Positions 1 through 9,190 of a DNA stretch of 31,307 nucleotides are shown piece after piece; the stretch's first letter is position 1; every line of letters begins with the position of its first letter. The notes beneath the pieces are model-generated. The model made no database searches and had not been told where the DNA came from. It saw only the letters and a program-made list of their open reading frames with translations. Source of the stretch: CAYFFV01 sp964342695 (GTDB lineage Bacteria; Acidobacteriota; Vicinamibacteria; Vicinamibacterales; UBA8438). The stretch lies in contig CAYFFV010000022.1 in the NCBI GenBank assembly GCA_964342695.1, positions 1-31,307 on the forward strand. Direction: 5' to 3'. Both the position numbers and the translations under genes were made by a program.

Positions 1-1632
1 GAGAATGGCGTGCATCGCACCACGACGCCCTACAGTATCGCGATCGAGCCTAGCCACGCGTGCCCCTGAGAATCTCGCCAAAATATCCCCTTCAATCCGC
101 TCTGTCCCGAATCCTATGGTATCGAGAAACTCACCAGCGCAGTCCGGACAGGCTGCCGGCTTTCTCGCCGAGTAGTTGCAATAATGACACCGAACACGGC
201 TAGCCGCCCTATGAAACGTTAAGGACACACTACAGTTTGGACACTGCATCGATTGACCACAGTGTCGGCACAACACGGCGGCAGAAAATCCCCGACGGTT
301 CAGAAGCACTAGAGACTGTTCATTACGCTCTAAACGCTCTGCAATGGCATCTTCCAAAGCGGTGCTGATCCGCGCCTCAGGCCCTCGAATTGCCAGTTCT
401 GTTCGCATGTCAACCACGGAAACAGCCGCAAGTGGCCGGTCTAAAACCCTCTGTTTCAGCACTACACATTCGTACCGTCCGGTCTGTACATTGTGGTAAC
501 TTTCCATTGACGGCGTGGCCGAGCCCAAGACAACTAATGCCTCGGCTTGCTGTCCACGCATCACAGCCACATCACGCCCGTGATAGCGAGGCGTGTCTTC
601 CTGTTTATACGACGAATCGTGCTCTTCATCAACGATGATAAGACCGACGTTCTCGACCGGCGCAAACACACATGACCGCGTCCCTACCACGATATCAATA
701 TCACCACGGCGAATACGATGCCATTGATCGTGTCGCTCTCCGTCGGACAGTCCACTGTGTTGCACTGCGACCCTATCTGTACCACTGTCCCGAAATGCCC
801 GGACAACCGCAGGGGTCAGTGCAATCTCCGGTACGAGTACAAGCACCTGTCGCCCCTTCTTGCGCAAATGGGCGGCAAGATGAACATAGACCGCCGTCTT
901 ACCGCTTCCTGTTACGCCATGGAGTAGGGCAACTTGAAATTTTTGCTTATCTGACAAACTTTTCAACGAGGTCAGCGCACGCCGTTGTTCGTCGGATAGA
1001 TCCGACACAGGTGGAACCGTCGATCTGATGACACAGTCATCCATGAAAGGATCGCGATCAACCTTCTTGGTGGCTAGACAAACAAGACCACGATCCACAA
1101 GTCGCTGCACCGTTCCCCCCATGATTCCCTGCTTGGCTAATACCTTCATCGGAAGCCCATCTGGCAGGTTTTTCAGTTGCTCCAACGCTTCTCGCTGCCG
1201 TACCCCACGAATCGAGAGACCACGCGAAGAGTCAATTAGAGCCGCCTGTCCTTCTTTCGTAAGGTTGGCAACTCGTATCGTCTTGAACGTCGATTTTCGG
1301 CGCTGCACTGCGGTACGACCCCACATTAAGGGCGGCAGCACCGTACCGACAGCATCACCTGGTCCGCAGGCATAATACTCCGCGACCCACAATGCTAGTT
1401 TTAGAATCTGTGGAGGAATTAATGCATCGCGATCAAGACAACCAGTAACATCTTTAACCTCGGTCGAATCAGGTTTGGTCGGAAATCCCAGCACACATCC
1501 GACAACCTCTCTGGACCCTAAGGGAACGCGCACGCGTGCCCCCACCTCTGGCATTTCCAAATTAGCAGGGATTCGATAGGTTAATGGCGGTAAAAGAGGA
1601 ACTGGCACAGCAATTGACACATACCGAGCCAT
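1..1632 (-). CDS. priA: Primosomal protein N' (replication restart helicase PriA), C-terminus cut by the window edge
   Basis: PriA reloads the replicative helicase at collapsed or abandoned forks, acting as a 3'-5' superfamily 2 DNA helicase. The reading frame is open for 544 codons and runs off the left end. An N-terminal DNA-binding region starts MARYVSIAVPVPLL. The Walker A motif GVTGSGKT lies at about residues 239-246, the DEEH box near 334, then KQED and a GSATPS helicase motif. Four CxxC-type cysteine pairs (CRHC, CPNC, CHYC, CPDC) at about residues 455-500 form the two zinc sites typical of PriA. The ATG at 1632 is chosen because an in-frame stop, which is the stop of the upstream uracil-DNA glycosylase gene, lies only six bases before it. 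Last gene seen of the eight-gene minus-strand run. Identity is secure; only the end is missing. Confidence 0.96.
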   Translation of the reverse strand, partial: MARYVSIAVPVPLLPPLTYRIPANLEMPEVGARVRVPLGSREVVGCVLGFPTKPDSTEVKDVTGCLDRDALIPPQILKLALWVAEYYACGPGDAVGTVLPPLMWGRTAVQRRKSTFKTIRVANLTKEGQAALIDSSRGLSIRGVRQREALEQLKNLPDGLPMKVLAKQGIMGGTVQRLVDRGLVCLATKKVDRDPFMDDCVIRSTVPPVSDLSDEQRRALTSLKSLSDKQKFQVALLHGVTGSGKTAVYVHLAAHLRKKGRQVLVLVPEIALTPAVVRAFRDSGTDRVAVQHSGLSDGERHDQWHRIRRGDIDIVVGTRSCVFAPVENVGLIIVDEEHDSSYKQEDTPRYHGRDVAVMRGQQAEALVVLGSATPSMESYHNVQTGRYECVVLKQRVLDRPLAAVSVVDMRTELAIRGPEARISTALEDAIAERLERNEQSLVLLNRRGFSAAVLCRHCGQSMQCPNCSVSLTFHRAASRVRCHYCNYSARKPAACPDCAGEFLDTIGFGTERIEGDILARFSGARVARLDRDTVGRRGAMHAIL

Positions 1633-1638
1633 CAACCA

Positions 1639-2337
1639 TTACCTCGTCTGTAGAATGGCACGTACTTTTTTCATATCCTCCCAGACATCCCGCTTCCGGT
1701 CTGGACTCCTCAGTAAATAGGCCGGGTGAAACGTTGGAATTAACTGGGCACCTCGGTAGGCATAAATGTGACCACGAAGTTTGGAAATCGGCTCTTCCGA
1801 TCCGAGTAACGTATGCGCTGCAAAGGATCCGAGTGCCACAATCACACGCGGTTGTATCACATCAATCTGTGCAAACAAAAACGGCTGACAGGTTTCAACT
1901 TCGTCCGGCTCAGGATTACGATTTTTTGGCGGTCGACACTTAATCACATTCGCGATGTATACGTCCTTTCTCTCCAAATCAATTGCTTCGATGATCTTGG
2001 TGAGTAGTTGGCCGGCCCGTCCCACAAACGGCAAACCTTGCTGATCTTCGTCACGACCGGGCGCTTCTCCCACAAACATCAACGCCGCGTCAGGATTTCC
2101 ATCTCCGTATACAAGATGAGTACGTCCGGCATGAAGCTTGCATCGTGTGCATTCCCCAAGGTCGTCCCGAACCCCTGCCAAGCTTGTCAACTCAGTTTCA
2201 GGCGTCGCGTCACCTGCCGCTCGTTCCGTTTGCTCGTGCCCTAGTCGCATACGCCATCGTGGGTCACGACTTACGCCAGTTACACCAAGCTCCTGAAATA
2301 ACCGCAGATGGTCTCTTAGCTGGTCGGAGCGTGTCAT
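1639..2337 (-). CDS. Family 4 uracil-DNA glycosylase with 4Fe-4S cluster
   Basis: Removes uracil from DNA after cytosine deamination or dUMP incorporation, starting base excision repair. The 232-residue product has the family 4 pattern: a catalytic-loop motif GEAPGRDED at residues 90-98, the HPAYLLR motif at 204-210, and four cysteines placed to hold an iron-sulfur cluster (C63 and C66 in CTRC, C134 in the IKCRPP segment, C150). The first 55 residues are poorly conserved, charged and probably a flexible extension. It starts two bases after the coaBC stop and ends seven bases before the priA start, in the same reading frame as priA, so translation is probably coupled. Some databases name such proteins as SPO1 DNA polymerase-related; the motif set favours a real glycosylase. 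Confidence 0.93.
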   Translation of the reverse strand: MTRSDQLRDHLRLFQELGVTGVSRDPRWRMRLGHEQTERAAGDATPETELTSLAGVRDDLGECTRCKLHAGRTHLVYGDGNPDAALMFVGEAPGRDEDQQGLPFVGRAGQLLTKIIEAIDLERKDVYIANVIKCRPPKNRNPEPDEVETCQPFLFAQIDVIQPRVIVALGSFAAHTLLGSEEPISKLRGHIYAYRGAQLIPTFHPAYLLRSPDRKRDVWEDMKKVRAILQTR

Positions 2338-2339
2338 TA

Positions 2340-3557
2340 CTACTCCGTGCTGACTGGAACCACACGATCAAGCAGCGTGTGGAGTCGATCAAGAATCACA
2401 CGCGACAACTCACGTTTTTGCCGTAAGGAAATAACTTCGACATCATCTGCTGAGACCAAAGAAGCCGCGTTCGTAGCACTTCCAAACCCAACACCAGGCT
2501 GTGAAATATCATTCGCAACAATCAGATCCGCGTTCTTGGCACGCAATTTTTCACGGGCCTTCGTTACAAGATCGGACGTCTCAGCAGCAAATCCAATTAA
2601 CACGGGCGAGGAACAGCCCGCTCGTTGCGCGCCCAACTCAGCCAGAATATCTGGGGTACGTGTCAAACTAACCGTAAGCTTACCTGATTTTTTTTTAAGC
2701 TTCTCAGGATCCGGACCAGCTGTTGGTGTATAGTCCGCCACCGCCGCGGCCATGACGACCGCATCAACCTCATCCATCTGAGAAAACACAGCAGCATGCA
2801 TCTGCTGGGCACTTCTAACTCGAACCACTTCTACTCCCACCGGAGGCTCGAGTGTCGTTGGGCCCGTAACGAGTATGACTCGGGCCCCACGAACGACCGC
2901 CTCAGCGGCAACAGAAAACCCCATACGCCCGGTCGCCCGATTGCCCATGTACCGCACTGGGTCAAGGTCCTCATAGGTTGGACCAGCTGTCACTAACACG
3001 GTTTTTTCTGACAACTCTGCTCGAGGACGCAACAACTCTTGTGCCGCTATCACGATATCCTGCGCTTCAGCCAGACGCCCTTTTCCTGTCCAGCCACAGG
3101 CAAGGTAACCTTCACCAGGTTCAACCACATGAACCCCTCGCTCATACAGGCATTTCAAATTGTCTTGAACAGCCCGATGCATCAACATGTTGGTATTCAT
3201 GGCGGGTGCTATGAGCACTGGTGCCGGGGTGGCAAGGTACAACGATGAGAGAAAATCATCCGCAATGCCATGAACAAATTTCCCAATTACATTCGCCGTC
3301 GCCGGTGCCACGATAAACAAATCAATTTCAGAAGCCAAGGCAATGTGCTCGATGTCGGCATTCGCATTTGGTTTAAATTGATCGGTAATGACCGGACGGC
3401 GGGTAATTGCTTCAAACGTTACCGGTCCAACAAAGCGGCAGGCAGCCTTCGTCATCACTGCCGTAACCTCGTGCCCCTCTTGTTGCAATCGACGCACAAC
3501 ATCAACAGATTTGTAGGCACTGATGCCACCCGTCACTCCAAGTGCAATTCTGGCCAT
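2340..3557 (-). CDS. coaBC: Bifunctional phosphopantothenoylcysteine decarboxylase / phosphopantothenate-cysteine ligase
   Basis: Carries out two consecutive steps of coenzyme A synthesis in the cytosol: the CTP-dependent joining of cysteine to 4'-phosphopantothenate (CoaB) and the FMN-dependent decarboxylation of the product (CoaC). The N-terminal CoaC flavoprotein domain (about residues 1-175) has the GVTGGISAYK start, H71 in the IEHIALAS segment, the PAMNTNM motif at 118-124 and a catalytic-loop cysteine C154 in the LACGW segment. The CoaB domain follows from about 185 with VLVTAGPTYEDLDPVR and NRATGRMG. The length of 405 residues is normal. A run of nine adenines on the coding strand lies in the KLKKKSGK segment. 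In many bacteria rpoZ separates gmk from coaBC; here only two bases do. Confidence 0.97.
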   Translation of the reverse strand: MARIALGVTGGISAYKSVDVVRRLQQEGHEVTAVMTKAACRFVGPVTFEAITRRPVITDQFKPNANADIEHIALASEIDLFIVAPATANVIGKFVHGIADDFLSSLYLATPAPVLIAPAMNTNMLMHRAVQDNLKCLYERGVHVVEPGEGYLACGWTGKGRLAEAQDIVIAAQELLRPRAELSEKTVLVTAGPTYEDLDPVRYMGNRATGRMGFSVAAEAVVRGARVILVTGPTTLEPPVGVEVVRVRSAQQMHAAVFSQMDEVDAVVMAAAVADYTPTAGPDPEKLKKKSGKLTVSLTRTPDILAELGAQRAGCSSPVLIGFAAETSDLVTKAREKLRAKNADLIVANDISQPGVGFGSATNAASLVSADDVEVISLRQKRELSRVILDRLHTLLDRVVPVSTE

Positions 3558-3559
3558 AA

Positions 3560-4189
3560 TTAATCACCTGTAATTTGAAAGGCTGACAATATCTCATCAA
3601 CTGTTTCATTCACAACAGCCGCTCTGGATCGCTCGGCCACAACAATACTCTGAAGCTGTTCCACACAACGATCAATGTCATCATTCACGACCACGTAATC
3701 GTATCCATCAGACTGCACCACCTCTTGCTTCGCCGTTTCGAGACGCGTTTGTAATTCGTCTTCTGTCGCATCCTGGCCACTGCGTTGCCGTAATCGCGTC
3801 TCAAGCACCTGATGCGACGGGGGAAGCACAAAGATTGTAATGGCATCATCCGATCGCGATCGAACCTGCTGCGCACCCTGCACGTCAATTACCAAAACAA
3901 CGTCTTGACCATTAGATCGATGCCGGTTAATCGCGGTACGACTAGTGCCATATCGGTGCCCGAAAATATGCGCCCATTCTATAAACCCGTCTCCCTCGAC
4001 CATTTCCGTAAACTGCTCATCACTGACAAATGTATAGTCGACACCGTCTACTTCTCCAGGACGTGCAGGTCGTGACGTGTACGAACGAGACATTACGATG
4101 TCAGGAACAGACTGAACGAGTCGTTTAATCAATGTCGTCTTCCCCGTACCAGACGGCGCCGATACAATAAATAACAATCCCTGTGCCAT
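3560..4189 (-). CDS. gmk: Guanylate kinase
   Basis: Phosphorylates GMP to GDP with ATP, an essential step of guanine nucleotide supply. The 209-residue product has the P-loop APSGTGKTTL at residues 11-20, the GMP-binding segment SRSYTSRPARPGEVDGVDY and the downstream EWAHIFGHRYGTS region, all typical of bacterial Gmk, and the length is standard. The gene starts three bases after the yicC stop, and its own stop is followed by two bases before the coaBC start. The yicC-gmk pairing is common across bacteria. Confidence 0.97.
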   Translation of the reverse strand: MAQGLLFIVSAPSGTGKTTLIKRLVQSVPDIVMSRSYTSRPARPGEVDGVDYTFVSDEQFTEMVEGDGFIEWAHIFGHRYGTSRTAINRHRSNGQDVVLVIDVQGAQQVRSRSDDAITIFVLPPSHQVLETRLRQRSGQDATEDELQTRLETAKQEVVQSDGYDYVVVNDDIDRCVEQLQSIVVAERSRAAVVNETVDEILSAFQITGD

Positions 4190-4192
4190 GCC

Positions 4193-5080
4193 TTACTCCA
4201 CGTTCTGGACTTGCTCTCGAAACTTTTCAAGCTCCGCTTTGGCCGTGACCACCAATGCTCCAAGTTGTTGGCCTTCTGCCTTAGATCCAATCGTATTAAT
4301 TTCTCGATTCATTTCCTGGATAAGAAAATCAAGCTTGCGCCCGCAGGCCGCACGATTCGCTACGAGATCATGAAAATGCTCAAGATGTCCCCTCAGGCGT
4401 GAAACCTCTTCATGGATATCTGACCGCGCAACCCACTTAACCACCTCTTGCGCAACTAAACCCGGATCGGTTTCCACAGAAACTCCTAAATCGCTAATCC
4501 GCCCAGTTAATCGTTCACGTAATGTAGCATCTCCAGCCTCTGTCTCTAAAACGATTTGCTCAACAAGTTTTTCCAGAGTCGACGCACGCTCATCTAGATC
4601 TCGCTTGAGAATTTCACCTTCCTTTGCACGCATGCTATCTAAATCAACAAGGGCAGATCTGACCGTGTCCATCACTACCTCGCAGACCCGCGCCCATACC
4701 CCCTCATCAACCGGTTCCTCGTGCACAGTCACCACCTGAGGAAACCGCAACAACTCGCCTGCACTTAACCCTGCTTCCAAAGACGTCCGTGCCTGAATCT
4801 CATCAACAGCGTCAGTTAACGCCGTTACGAGTGCGTCGTTGACTACTACGCGAACCGGCGCCTCGTTCACTAGTCGCCCAGTTAACGTTAACTCGACGCG
4901 TCCGCGTTGCGCCAGCTGCTGCACCAATGTCCTCAGAGGTTGCTCAAGATCACTAAATAATTGCGGCACTCGAAGTTGGATATCTAAGTATCTATGATTA
5001 AAACTTTTAACAGACACACTTAAACTGACGTCTACATCTTCCCGGACCACAGATGCAAACCCTGTCATCGATTTAATCAT
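4193..5080 (-). CDS. YicC/YloC family endoribonuclease
   Basis: Members of this family have been reported as endoribonucleases involved in RNA turnover and stationary-phase survival. The 295-residue product has the N-terminal signature MIKSMTGFA, the KSFNHRYLDI motif near residues 25-34, and a C-terminal DUF1732-type domain with VKWVARSDIHEEVSRL and GRKLDFLIQEMNREINT, the most conserved part of the family and the likely catalytic region. Its start codon overlaps the stop of the ABC exporter gene by four bases, and gmk begins three bases after its stop. Family assignment is secure; the RNA targets in this organism cannot be inferred. Confidence 0.94.
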   Translation of the reverse strand: MIKSMTGFASVVREDVDVSLSVSVKSFNHRYLDIQLRVPQLFSDLEQPLRTLVQQLAQRGRVELTLTGRLVNEAPVRVVVNDALVTALTDAVDEIQARTSLEAGLSAGELLRFPQVVTVHEEPVDEGVWARVCEVVMDTVRSALVDLDSMRAKEGEILKRDLDERASTLEKLVEQIVLETEAGDATLRERLTGRISDLGVSVETDPGLVAQEVVKWVARSDIHEEVSRLRGHLEHFHDLVANRAACGRKLDFLIQEMNREINTIGSKAEGQQLGALVVTAKAELEKFREQVQNVE

Positions 5081-6873
5081 GGGGATCCAGCCCCAAGATC
5101 TGTTTGCACCCGATCGCCATTGGCGAACATTTCAGAATCCACACCACTTCGATCAAACAACTGCAGTGAATACAATTTGGCATATAGACTGGCTGGCTGC
5201 GCTAACAACTCCTCGTGGCGTCCTGTCTCTCGCACACATCCCCGATCAAGGACAATGATTTGATCTGCCCGTCGTACGGTGGACAACCGATGGGCAATTA
5301 CAAAGGCCGTTCTATCACGCATTAATTGAGCCAAGGCATCCTGTACAAGCAATTCGGATTCTGCATCGAGCGAGGATGTCGCTTCGTCAAGAATCAGAAT
5401 CGGAGAATTTCTAAGTAAGGCTCGCGCAATCGCTAAACGCTGGCGTTGACCACCGGACAATCGCTGACCACGCTCTCCAATCAACGTATCGTATCCATCC
5501 GGCAGAGTCACGATGAATTCATCAGCGTGTGCGGCTTTCGCTGCCTCGACAATCGCCGTACGTTTAGCCGTTGGTGCGGCGTAAGCGATGTTATTGGCAA
5601 TCGAGTCATCAAACAACACCGTGTCCTGTGTCACAATACCAATCTGTTCGCGGAGAGACTGTAACGTCACGTCTCTGATATCGACGCCATCAACTGCAAT
5701 GCTACCTGCAGTCACGTCATAGAACCGTGGCACCAAATTCACGAGGGTTGTTTTTCCCACCCCACTCAATCCCACGATTGCAGTAACTCGACCTGCCGGC
5801 ACCTCAAATGACACGCGATCCAACACGTTTTGATCCTCTCCATCGCTGTACCCAAAACTAACATCATTAAACGTAATCGCATCGGTCAGCGGTTCCAGCG
5901 AACTCGCATTCGGCTTATCCTTCGTTTCGCTGTGAGTATCGATCGTCTCGAACACCCTTTCTGATGCAGCAATCGCCTGCTGAATGTTGGCGTTAACGCG
6001 ACTGAGTTTCTTAATCGGCCCATACATTAACAAAAGCGCTGCCACAAAAGACGTAAATTCACCAGAGGTTAACGCCCCCTCCGCAATTTCTCTACTGCCG
6101 TACCACAACACACCAACAATGCCAAAGGCACCCAGCCATTCCATGAGTGGCGGAAGCACAGAAACAGTGCTGGTAACTTTCATATTCGTACGGTAGAGAC
6201 GTTGGGATGCCTCATCGAAACGCTTTTGTTCATAGGTTTCTCCTGAAAAAGCCTTAACAATCCGATGTCCTGAGAACGCTTCAACCGATATATGCGATAA
6301 ATTTTCAAGTTCTTCTTGGCTCCGACGGGTTGTCCGACGAACCCGTTGACCTAGGCGGGCAAGTGGATAAACAACCAACGGAGCCCCCGTCATACAGACC
6401 AATGCCAACCCTGCATCGTAATACAAAAGTAGAGCCGCATACGCAACCAAAGTAACTGACTCTCGCAGAAGGTCTCCTAACGTCTCTGCTACAACCTGTT
6501 GAATGCGATTGATGTCGTTAGTGATTCTCGACATCAGTCCACCTGTCGTACGACGGGAAAAGAAGCCCGTGGATTGGCCTAGGATATGACCGAATAATTG
6601 ACTTCGCAGGTCACGGATCAACCGTTGACCAACGTCCGTCATTAGGTAGATAGAAAAATAAGCAGCTGCACCTTTTAAAATACTAAAACCAATAATCGAT
6701 GAAACCACCCACACAAATCCATCTCCAGTGGGTAACACCTGATCAAAAATAGGTTTAAACTGGTAGGCAAGAGCTCCAGACGCGCCAGCATAGACCAGCA
6801 TTGCTGAAGCCGCGCCCGCGAAACGTCCCCGATAAGGGAGCCCATACCGATAGAGTCGGCGAACCGGATTCAC
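5077..6873 (-). CDS. MsbA-type ABC exporter, fused permease and ATPase
   Basis: A half-transporter that would work as a homodimer in the inner membrane, with a six-helix exporter-type permease followed by an ATPase. From the chosen start (598 residues) the ATPase shows Walker A GLSGVGKTTL near 368-377, the LSGGQ signature near 472-476, Walker B ILILDEATS near 492-500 and the switch histidine in AHRLS near 528. The frame is open to an ATG at 6951, but that would overlap galE by 55 bases. The GTG at 6873 is preferred because AGGAG lies at 6885-6889, eleven bases upstream, and the 23-base gap to galE is normal. The family includes lipid A-core flippases (MsbA) and flippases for undecaprenyl-linked oligosaccharides (PglK). 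Its place beside galE and ugd suggests a glycolipid substrate, but the substrate is unproven. Confidence 0.9.
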   Translation of the reverse strand: MNPVRRLYRYGLPYRGRFAGAASAMLVYAGASGALAYQFKPIFDQVLPTGDGFVWVVSSIIGFSILKGAAAYFSIYLMTDVGQRLIRDLRSQLFGHILGQSTGFFSRRTTGGLMSRITNDINRIQQVVAETLGDLLRESVTLVAYAALLLYYDAGLALVCMTGAPLVVYPLARLGQRVRRTTRRSQEELENLSHISVEAFSGHRIVKAFSGETYEQKRFDEASQRLYRTNMKVTSTVSVLPPLMEWLGAFGIVGVLWYGSREIAEGALTSGEFTSFVAALLLMYGPIKKLSRVNANIQQAIAASERVFETIDTHSETKDKPNASSLEPLTDAITFNDVSFGYSDGEDQNVLDRVSFEVPAGRVTAIVGLSGVGKTTLVNLVPRFYDVTAGSIAVDGVDIRDVTLQSLREQIGIVTQDTVLFDDSIANNIAYAAPTAKRTAIVEAAKAAHADEFIVTLPDGYDTLIGERGQRLSGGQRQRLAIARALLRNSPILILDEATSSLDAESELLVQDALAQLMRDRTAFVIAHRLSTVRRADQIIVLDRGCVRETGRHEELLAQPASLYAKLYSLQLFDRSGVDSEMFANGDRVQTDLGAGSP

Positions 6874-6896
6874 GAAGTTTGTCGCTCCTAAGTTAT

Positions 6897-7895
6897 CTAC
6901 GAGTCTACATTGGTGCGGTACCCATGCGGATGAGCCTGATACCAACGCCACGCTGTCTCAACTATTACATCAAGTTCGCTATACAACGGTTGCCACTTTA
7001 ATTCAGAACGCGCACGTGCGCTTGACGCAAGCAGCACGGCAGGATCACCCACCCTACGTGGCCCTATGGTGCTAGGCACACTAGAGCCGGTCACACGTTC
7101 AACGGAAGAAATTACGTCCTTTACAGAAACACCCAGACCATTCCCAAGATTATATGTAGCCGACGGCTTCCCGACTTCAAGAGCCGTCAGCGCTCCGATA
7201 TGCGCCGAAGCAAGATCTGTCACGTGCACATAATCTCGCTGACACGTACCATCCGGAGTAGCATAGTCGTCACCGAAAACCACGAGCGCCGATTGCTGAG
7301 TAGCAGCCAATAATGCTCTCGGAATTAAATGCTCCTCTGGCGTATGATCCTCTCCTAGCTCACCCGTTGGATCTGCACCGGCAGCATTGAAGTACCGTAA
7401 ACAGATTGACCGCAGACCATGCGCCCGCTCGAAATGTGGCAACGCCTGTTCAATGGCAAGTTTGCTCTCTCCATACGCATTAATTGGTCTGGTTGGATGC
7501 GTCTCGGTCAAAGGCACCTCTTCGGGCTCCCCATACACAGCACATGTGGACGAAAACACTAGATGTTGAACTGCCTCAACGACAATGGTATTCAGTAAGT
7601 CTATGGTCTTAGTGACGTTGTTTACATAATAAAGCCCAGGGTTTTTTACAGATTCTCCTACTGACAACCAGCCTGCAAAATGCATTACAGCCGTGACTTC
7701 ATACTGTCGAATAATTTTTTGCACCAGATCCGCATCGGCGATATCGCCCACCACCAGCGGGACCTGCCGAACTGCCTCACGATGACCAGCCACTAGGTTG
7801 TCAAGTACAACCACATCGCGACCAGCTTGGTGTAACGCCTTCGCAACGTGACTACCGACATAACCCGCCCCTCCGGTAACAAGGACCGCACCCAT
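6897..7895 (-). CDS. galE: UDP-glucose 4-epimerase
   Basis: Interconverts UDP-glucose and UDP-galactose (and, in some homologues, the N-acetyl forms), using bound NAD. The 332-residue product is an extended short-chain dehydrogenase: glycine-rich NAD motif GGAGYVGSH at residues 8-16, catalytic SST at 115-117 followed by CAVYGE, and the YxxxK pair Y141/K145 in YGESK. Its ATG shares one base with the ugd stop (a TAATG junction), which points to coupled translation. It probably supplies galactose-type donors to the glycosyltransferase cluster on the other strand. Exact substrate range cannot be read from the sequence. Confidence 0.93.
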   Translation of the reverse strand: MGAVLVTGGAGYVGSHVAKALHQAGRDVVVLDNLVAGHREAVRQVPLVVGDIADADLVQKIIRQYEVTAVMHFAGWLSVGESVKNPGLYYVNNVTKTIDLLNTIVVEAVQHLVFSSTCAVYGEPEEVPLTETHPTRPINAYGESKLAIEQALPHFERAHGLRSICLRYFNAAGADPTGELGEDHTPEEHLIPRALLAATQQSALVVFGDDYATPDGTCQRDYVHVTDLASAHIGALTALEVGKPSATYNLGNGLGVSVKDVISSVERVTGSSVPSTIGPRRVGDPAVLLASSARARSELKWQPLYSELDVIVETAWRWYQAHPHGYRTNVDS

Positions 7896-9190
7896 TATCT
7901 TCCTATCGAAATATAGGTAAACCCTTCTGCACTCATTTGGTCACTCTCAAAAAGGTTGCGTCCATCAAAAATGGTTGGAGAACGCATCAACAACTTCATC
8001 CTGGAAAAGTCAGGCTCCCGAAATTCATTCCACTCAGTAACAATCACCAAAGCGTCTGCACCTTTCAATGCTTCATAGGCCGATTTTACAAATCGAACCC
8101 GTTTGTCCAGTACTTGCCGAGCTGTCACTTCGGCCTGCGGATCATACGCTACGACATGACCACCTTTCTTGAGAATCCCCTCAGCAATAATCACCGATGG
8201 AGCTTCTCGCATGTCGTCTGTCTTTGGCTTAAAGGCTAGACCCCATAACGCAATTTTCTTACCCTTTAAAGACCGAAAGTGTGCGCTCATCTTATCCACC
8301 AAAAGAGATTTCTGCGCTTTATTTACAGCCTCAACCGATTCCAGAATGCGACACCGATAGCCTTTATCCTGTGAAAATTTTACAAGGGCCTTTACATCTT
8401 TCGGAAAGCAACTTCCTCCATAACCCGCGCCAGGAAAAAGAAACGCCGGGCCAATTCGACTATCCGCCGCTATCGCACGGCGGACTTGATTAACATCCCC
8501 AGAATAACGTTCACAGACATTAGCAATCTCGTTCATAAAGGAAATACGAGTCGCGAGCATTGCATTCGCAGCATATTTACATAACTCTGCACTCGCACAG
8601 TCCATCACCATAACCGGAGCACCTGTTCGGGTAAAGGATGCGTATAGTGAACGCATCAGGTCGGCCGCTTTCTGATCTTCCACTCCAATAACAACACGAT
8701 CGGGTCTCATGAAATCTTCAATCGCGGCGCCCTGCTTCAAAAACTCAGGATTGCTAACAACGCTAAACGAATGCTCTGTTTCACGGCTGATCACCTTGCG
8801 TAAACGTACAGACGTGCCGGCTGGAACCGTACTCTTTGCAACAATGACTTTATACCCGTTCATTGAACGAGCAACATCCCTAGCAACCGCTTCAACATGC
8901 TTTAGATCTGCCGATCCATCTTCATCTGACGGAGTACCTACAGCTATAAAAATTATTTGAGAAACCCTCACAGCCCGTGACAAAGCTGTAGAAAAAACTA
9001 AACGCCCTTCATTGCGATTACGAGAAACAATCTCTTCAAGGCCTGGTTCATAAATCGGAATCTTACCCCGTCTCAAGGCTCTAATTTTCGAGGTATCGTT
9101 ATCGACACAAATAACGTCATTACCATTTTCGGCGAAGCAGGCCCCAACTACCAGTCCGACATACCCTGTTCCAACTACCGCAATCTTCAT
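7895..9190 (-). CDS. ugd: UDP-glucose 6-dehydrogenase
   Basis: Oxidises UDP-glucose to UDP-glucuronate with two NAD+. The 431-residue product has the N-terminal Rossmann motif VVGTGYVGL, the AKSTVPAGT segment at 118-126, and the catalytic cysteine C261 in GYGGSCFPKD, with a C-terminal UDP-binding domain. The length is standard for the bacterial Ugd/TuaD group. It is the first gene of the minus-strand run and sits back to back with the glycosyltransferase cluster, whose last gene encodes a UDP-glucuronate decarboxylase, so the two divergent units share a pathway. GDP-mannose dehydrogenase is the main alternative, but the overall pattern and the UXS-type partner favour UDP-glucose. Confidence 0.93.
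   Translation of the reverse strand: MKIAVVGTGYVGLVVGACFAENGNDVICVDNDTSKIRALRRGKIPIYEPGLEEIVSRNRNEGRLVFSTALSRAVRVSQIIFIAVGTPSDEDGSADLKHVEAVARDVARSMNGYKVIVAKSTVPAGTSVRLRKVISRETEHSFSVVSNPEFLKQGAAIEDFMRPDRVVIGVEDQKAADLMRSLYASFTRTGAPVMVMDCASAELCKYAANAMLATRISFMNEIANVCERYSGDVNQVRRAIAADSRIGPAFLFPGAGYGGSCFPKDVKALVKFSQDKGYRCRILESVEAVNKAQKSLLVDKMSAHFRSLKGKKIALWGLAFKPKTDDMREAPSVIIAEGILKKGGHVVAYDPQAEVTARQVLDKRVRFVKSAYEALKGADALVIVTEWNEFREPDFSRMKLLMRSPTIFDGRNLFESDQMSAEGFTYISIGR

Noticed and set aside
390..1375. Several plus-strand open frames of 60-118 codons
   Set aside because: They are antisense to priA, whose motifs are continuous on the minus strand; none has a family-like sequence.
37..3861. ATCGCGATC occurring four times in the first 4 kb (37, 1051, 1426, 3853)
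   Set aside because: Three copies encode Asp-Arg-Asp in priA and one lies in gmk; all are within coding sequence, so a shared signal is not supported.
6874..6951. 26-residue N-terminal extension of the ABC exporter
   Set aside because: It overlaps galE by 55 bases, and a GTG with AGGAG upstream sits in the 23-base gap.
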